Below, piece by piece: positions 59,923-60,385 of a DNA stretch of 60,385 bases (its first letter is position 1; every line of letters starts with the position of its first letter). A program made the position numbers and the translations under genes. The DNA is from Planctomycetota bacterium. GTDB taxonomy: Bacteria > Planctomycetota > UBA1135 > GCA-002686595. The stretch lies in the NCBI GenBank assembly GCA_021413885.1, contig JAIOPM010000012.1, positions 1 through 60,385 of the forward strand, given 5' to 3'. The notes beneath the pieces are model-generated. The model saw only the letters and a list, made by a program, of their open reading frames with translations, did no database searches and was not told the origin of the DNA.

Positions 59923-60385
59923 ATGTTCCATCGATTGTTGATCGCCAATCGCGGTGAGGTCGCCGTGCGGATCGCGCGGGCGGCAAGGGAGCTCTCGATC
60001 TCGCCGATCGGCGTCGCGTCGGAGGGCGATCTCGGCGCGAGTTGGCTCGATGCGATGGACGAAGTCGTCTGTCTCGGGCCGGCGGCTTCGAAGGAGAGCT
60101 ATCTGGACGCGGAGCGCGTCGTCCAAGCGGCGTTGCAGACGCGCGCTTCCGCGGTGCATCCCGGTTGGGGCTTCCTCGCCGAGAACGCGCGCTTCGCGGC
60201 ATTGGTCGAACAGCACGGCCTGACCTTCGTCGGTCCGAAGCCCGCGGCGTTGGCGTTGATGGGGCTCAAGACTCCGGCCCGGCGCGCGATGATGGCCGCG
60301 GGGCTCGCGGTGATTCCGGGAGCGGACGAGCCGCTCGAGAGCATCGACGCTGCACTGACATGCGCGCGAGAAATCGGCTTCCCGG
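59923..60385 (+). CDS. accC: Biotin carboxylase / acyl-CoA carboxylase alpha subunit, N-terminal part
   Basis: The first 154 residues of a biotin carboxylase; the gene leaves the window at its right edge. FHRLLIANRGEVAVRIARAA, a standard start, then VCLGPAASKESYLDAERVV, AVHPGWGFLAENARFAALVE (the conserved HPGYGFLSEN region) and GLTFVGPKPAALALMGLKTP. The ATP-grasp core is not yet reached. It could be AccC of acetyl-CoA carboxylase or the N-terminus of a longer propionyl/methylcrotonyl-CoA or pyruvate carboxylase, which the visible part cannot decide. It is divergent from the secreted helical-repeat gene with a 91-bp gap. Confidence 0.93.
   Translation, partial: MFHRLLIANRGEVAVRIARAARELSISPIGVASEGDLGASWLDAMDEVVCLGPAASKESYLDAERVVQAALQTRASAVHPGWGFLAENARFAALVEQHGLTFVGPKPAALALMGLKTPARRAMMAAGLAVIPGADEPLESIDAALTCAREIGFP

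Noticed and set aside
1..60385. tRNA, rRNA, CRISPR, transposase, integrase or phage genes
   Set aside because: I looked through the intergenic gaps and coding regions and found no cloverleaf, direct-repeat array, DDE/recombinase motif or att-like repeat.

Overview
The window is a 60-kb piece of a very GC-rich bacterial chromosome, most probably from a deep-branching planctomycete (Planctomycetota). The evidence for this is a membrane-dehydrogenase type protein combining a propeller, HEAT repeats, a LamG domain and a CxxCH heme site; three tandem EutN/CcmL microcompartment vertex proteins next to a class II aldolase, as in the Planctomycetes/Verrucomicrobia microcompartment; FecR-like proteins with a CVCC motif; many secreted propeller proteins; and LamG domains inside secretion-apparatus proteins. 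I see no tRNA, rRNA, CRISPR array, insertion sequence or phage. The window is gene-dense, with many 4-base ATGA/GTGA overlaps and frequent GTG/TTG starts.

Layout. 1-3.2 kb: 3' part of a frameshifted CxxCH heme protein and a small unknown protein. 3.2-7.1 kb: a YfhO-like membrane protein broken near its end by an exact 92-bp tandem duplication, divergent from an endonuclease III-like gene. 7.2-9.7 kb: OmpR-type regulator plus histidine kinase. 9.8-14.4 kb: secreted lactonase-like propeller, ECF sigma factor/FecR pair and a large secreted protein. 14.5-17.6 kb: NAD(P)/FAD oxidoreductase of the UDP-galactopyranose mutase-like type and two methyltransferases, probably for surface glycans.

17.6-38.5 kb (minus strand): the centrepiece, thirteen co-oriented genes, most of them overlapping or abutting. 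In transcription order they are an FHA membrane protein, a PilM-PilN fusion, a PilO-like protein, a TPR membrane protein, GspG, GspH with a LamG-like domain, a giant 1,709-residue GspK with a LamG insert, GspJ, GspI, a secreted CxxCxG protein, a PPIase lipoprotein, ScpB and a PpiD-like foldase. This is a type II secretion/type IV pilus-like assembly platform plus pseudopilin tip, with no secretin, GspE ATPase or GspF in the window. The LamG-decorated tip proteins and a short module repeated in GspK and GspJ are the most unusual features here.

38.7-48.3 kb: rsmE and radC (convergent, overlapping), a small-ORF island, a Ser/Thr kinase coupled to a membrane-anchored metalloprotease, a single-AAA+ Clp-like protein, and an operon of a secreted foldase, three BMC-P proteins and a class II aldolase. 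48.5-60.4 kb: MerR regulator, cysteine desulfurase, an unknown protein, a carboxypeptidase-regulatory-domain repeat protein, an SprT-like protein, a LytS/LytTR two-component pair, a secreted NHL-like propeller, a BY-kinase-like ATPase, a secreted helical-repeat protein and the start of a biotin carboxylase (accC) that runs off the window.

Functions come from motifs and family knowledge read by eye; no database search was possible. Long open frames antisense to these genes are treated as high-GC artefacts.
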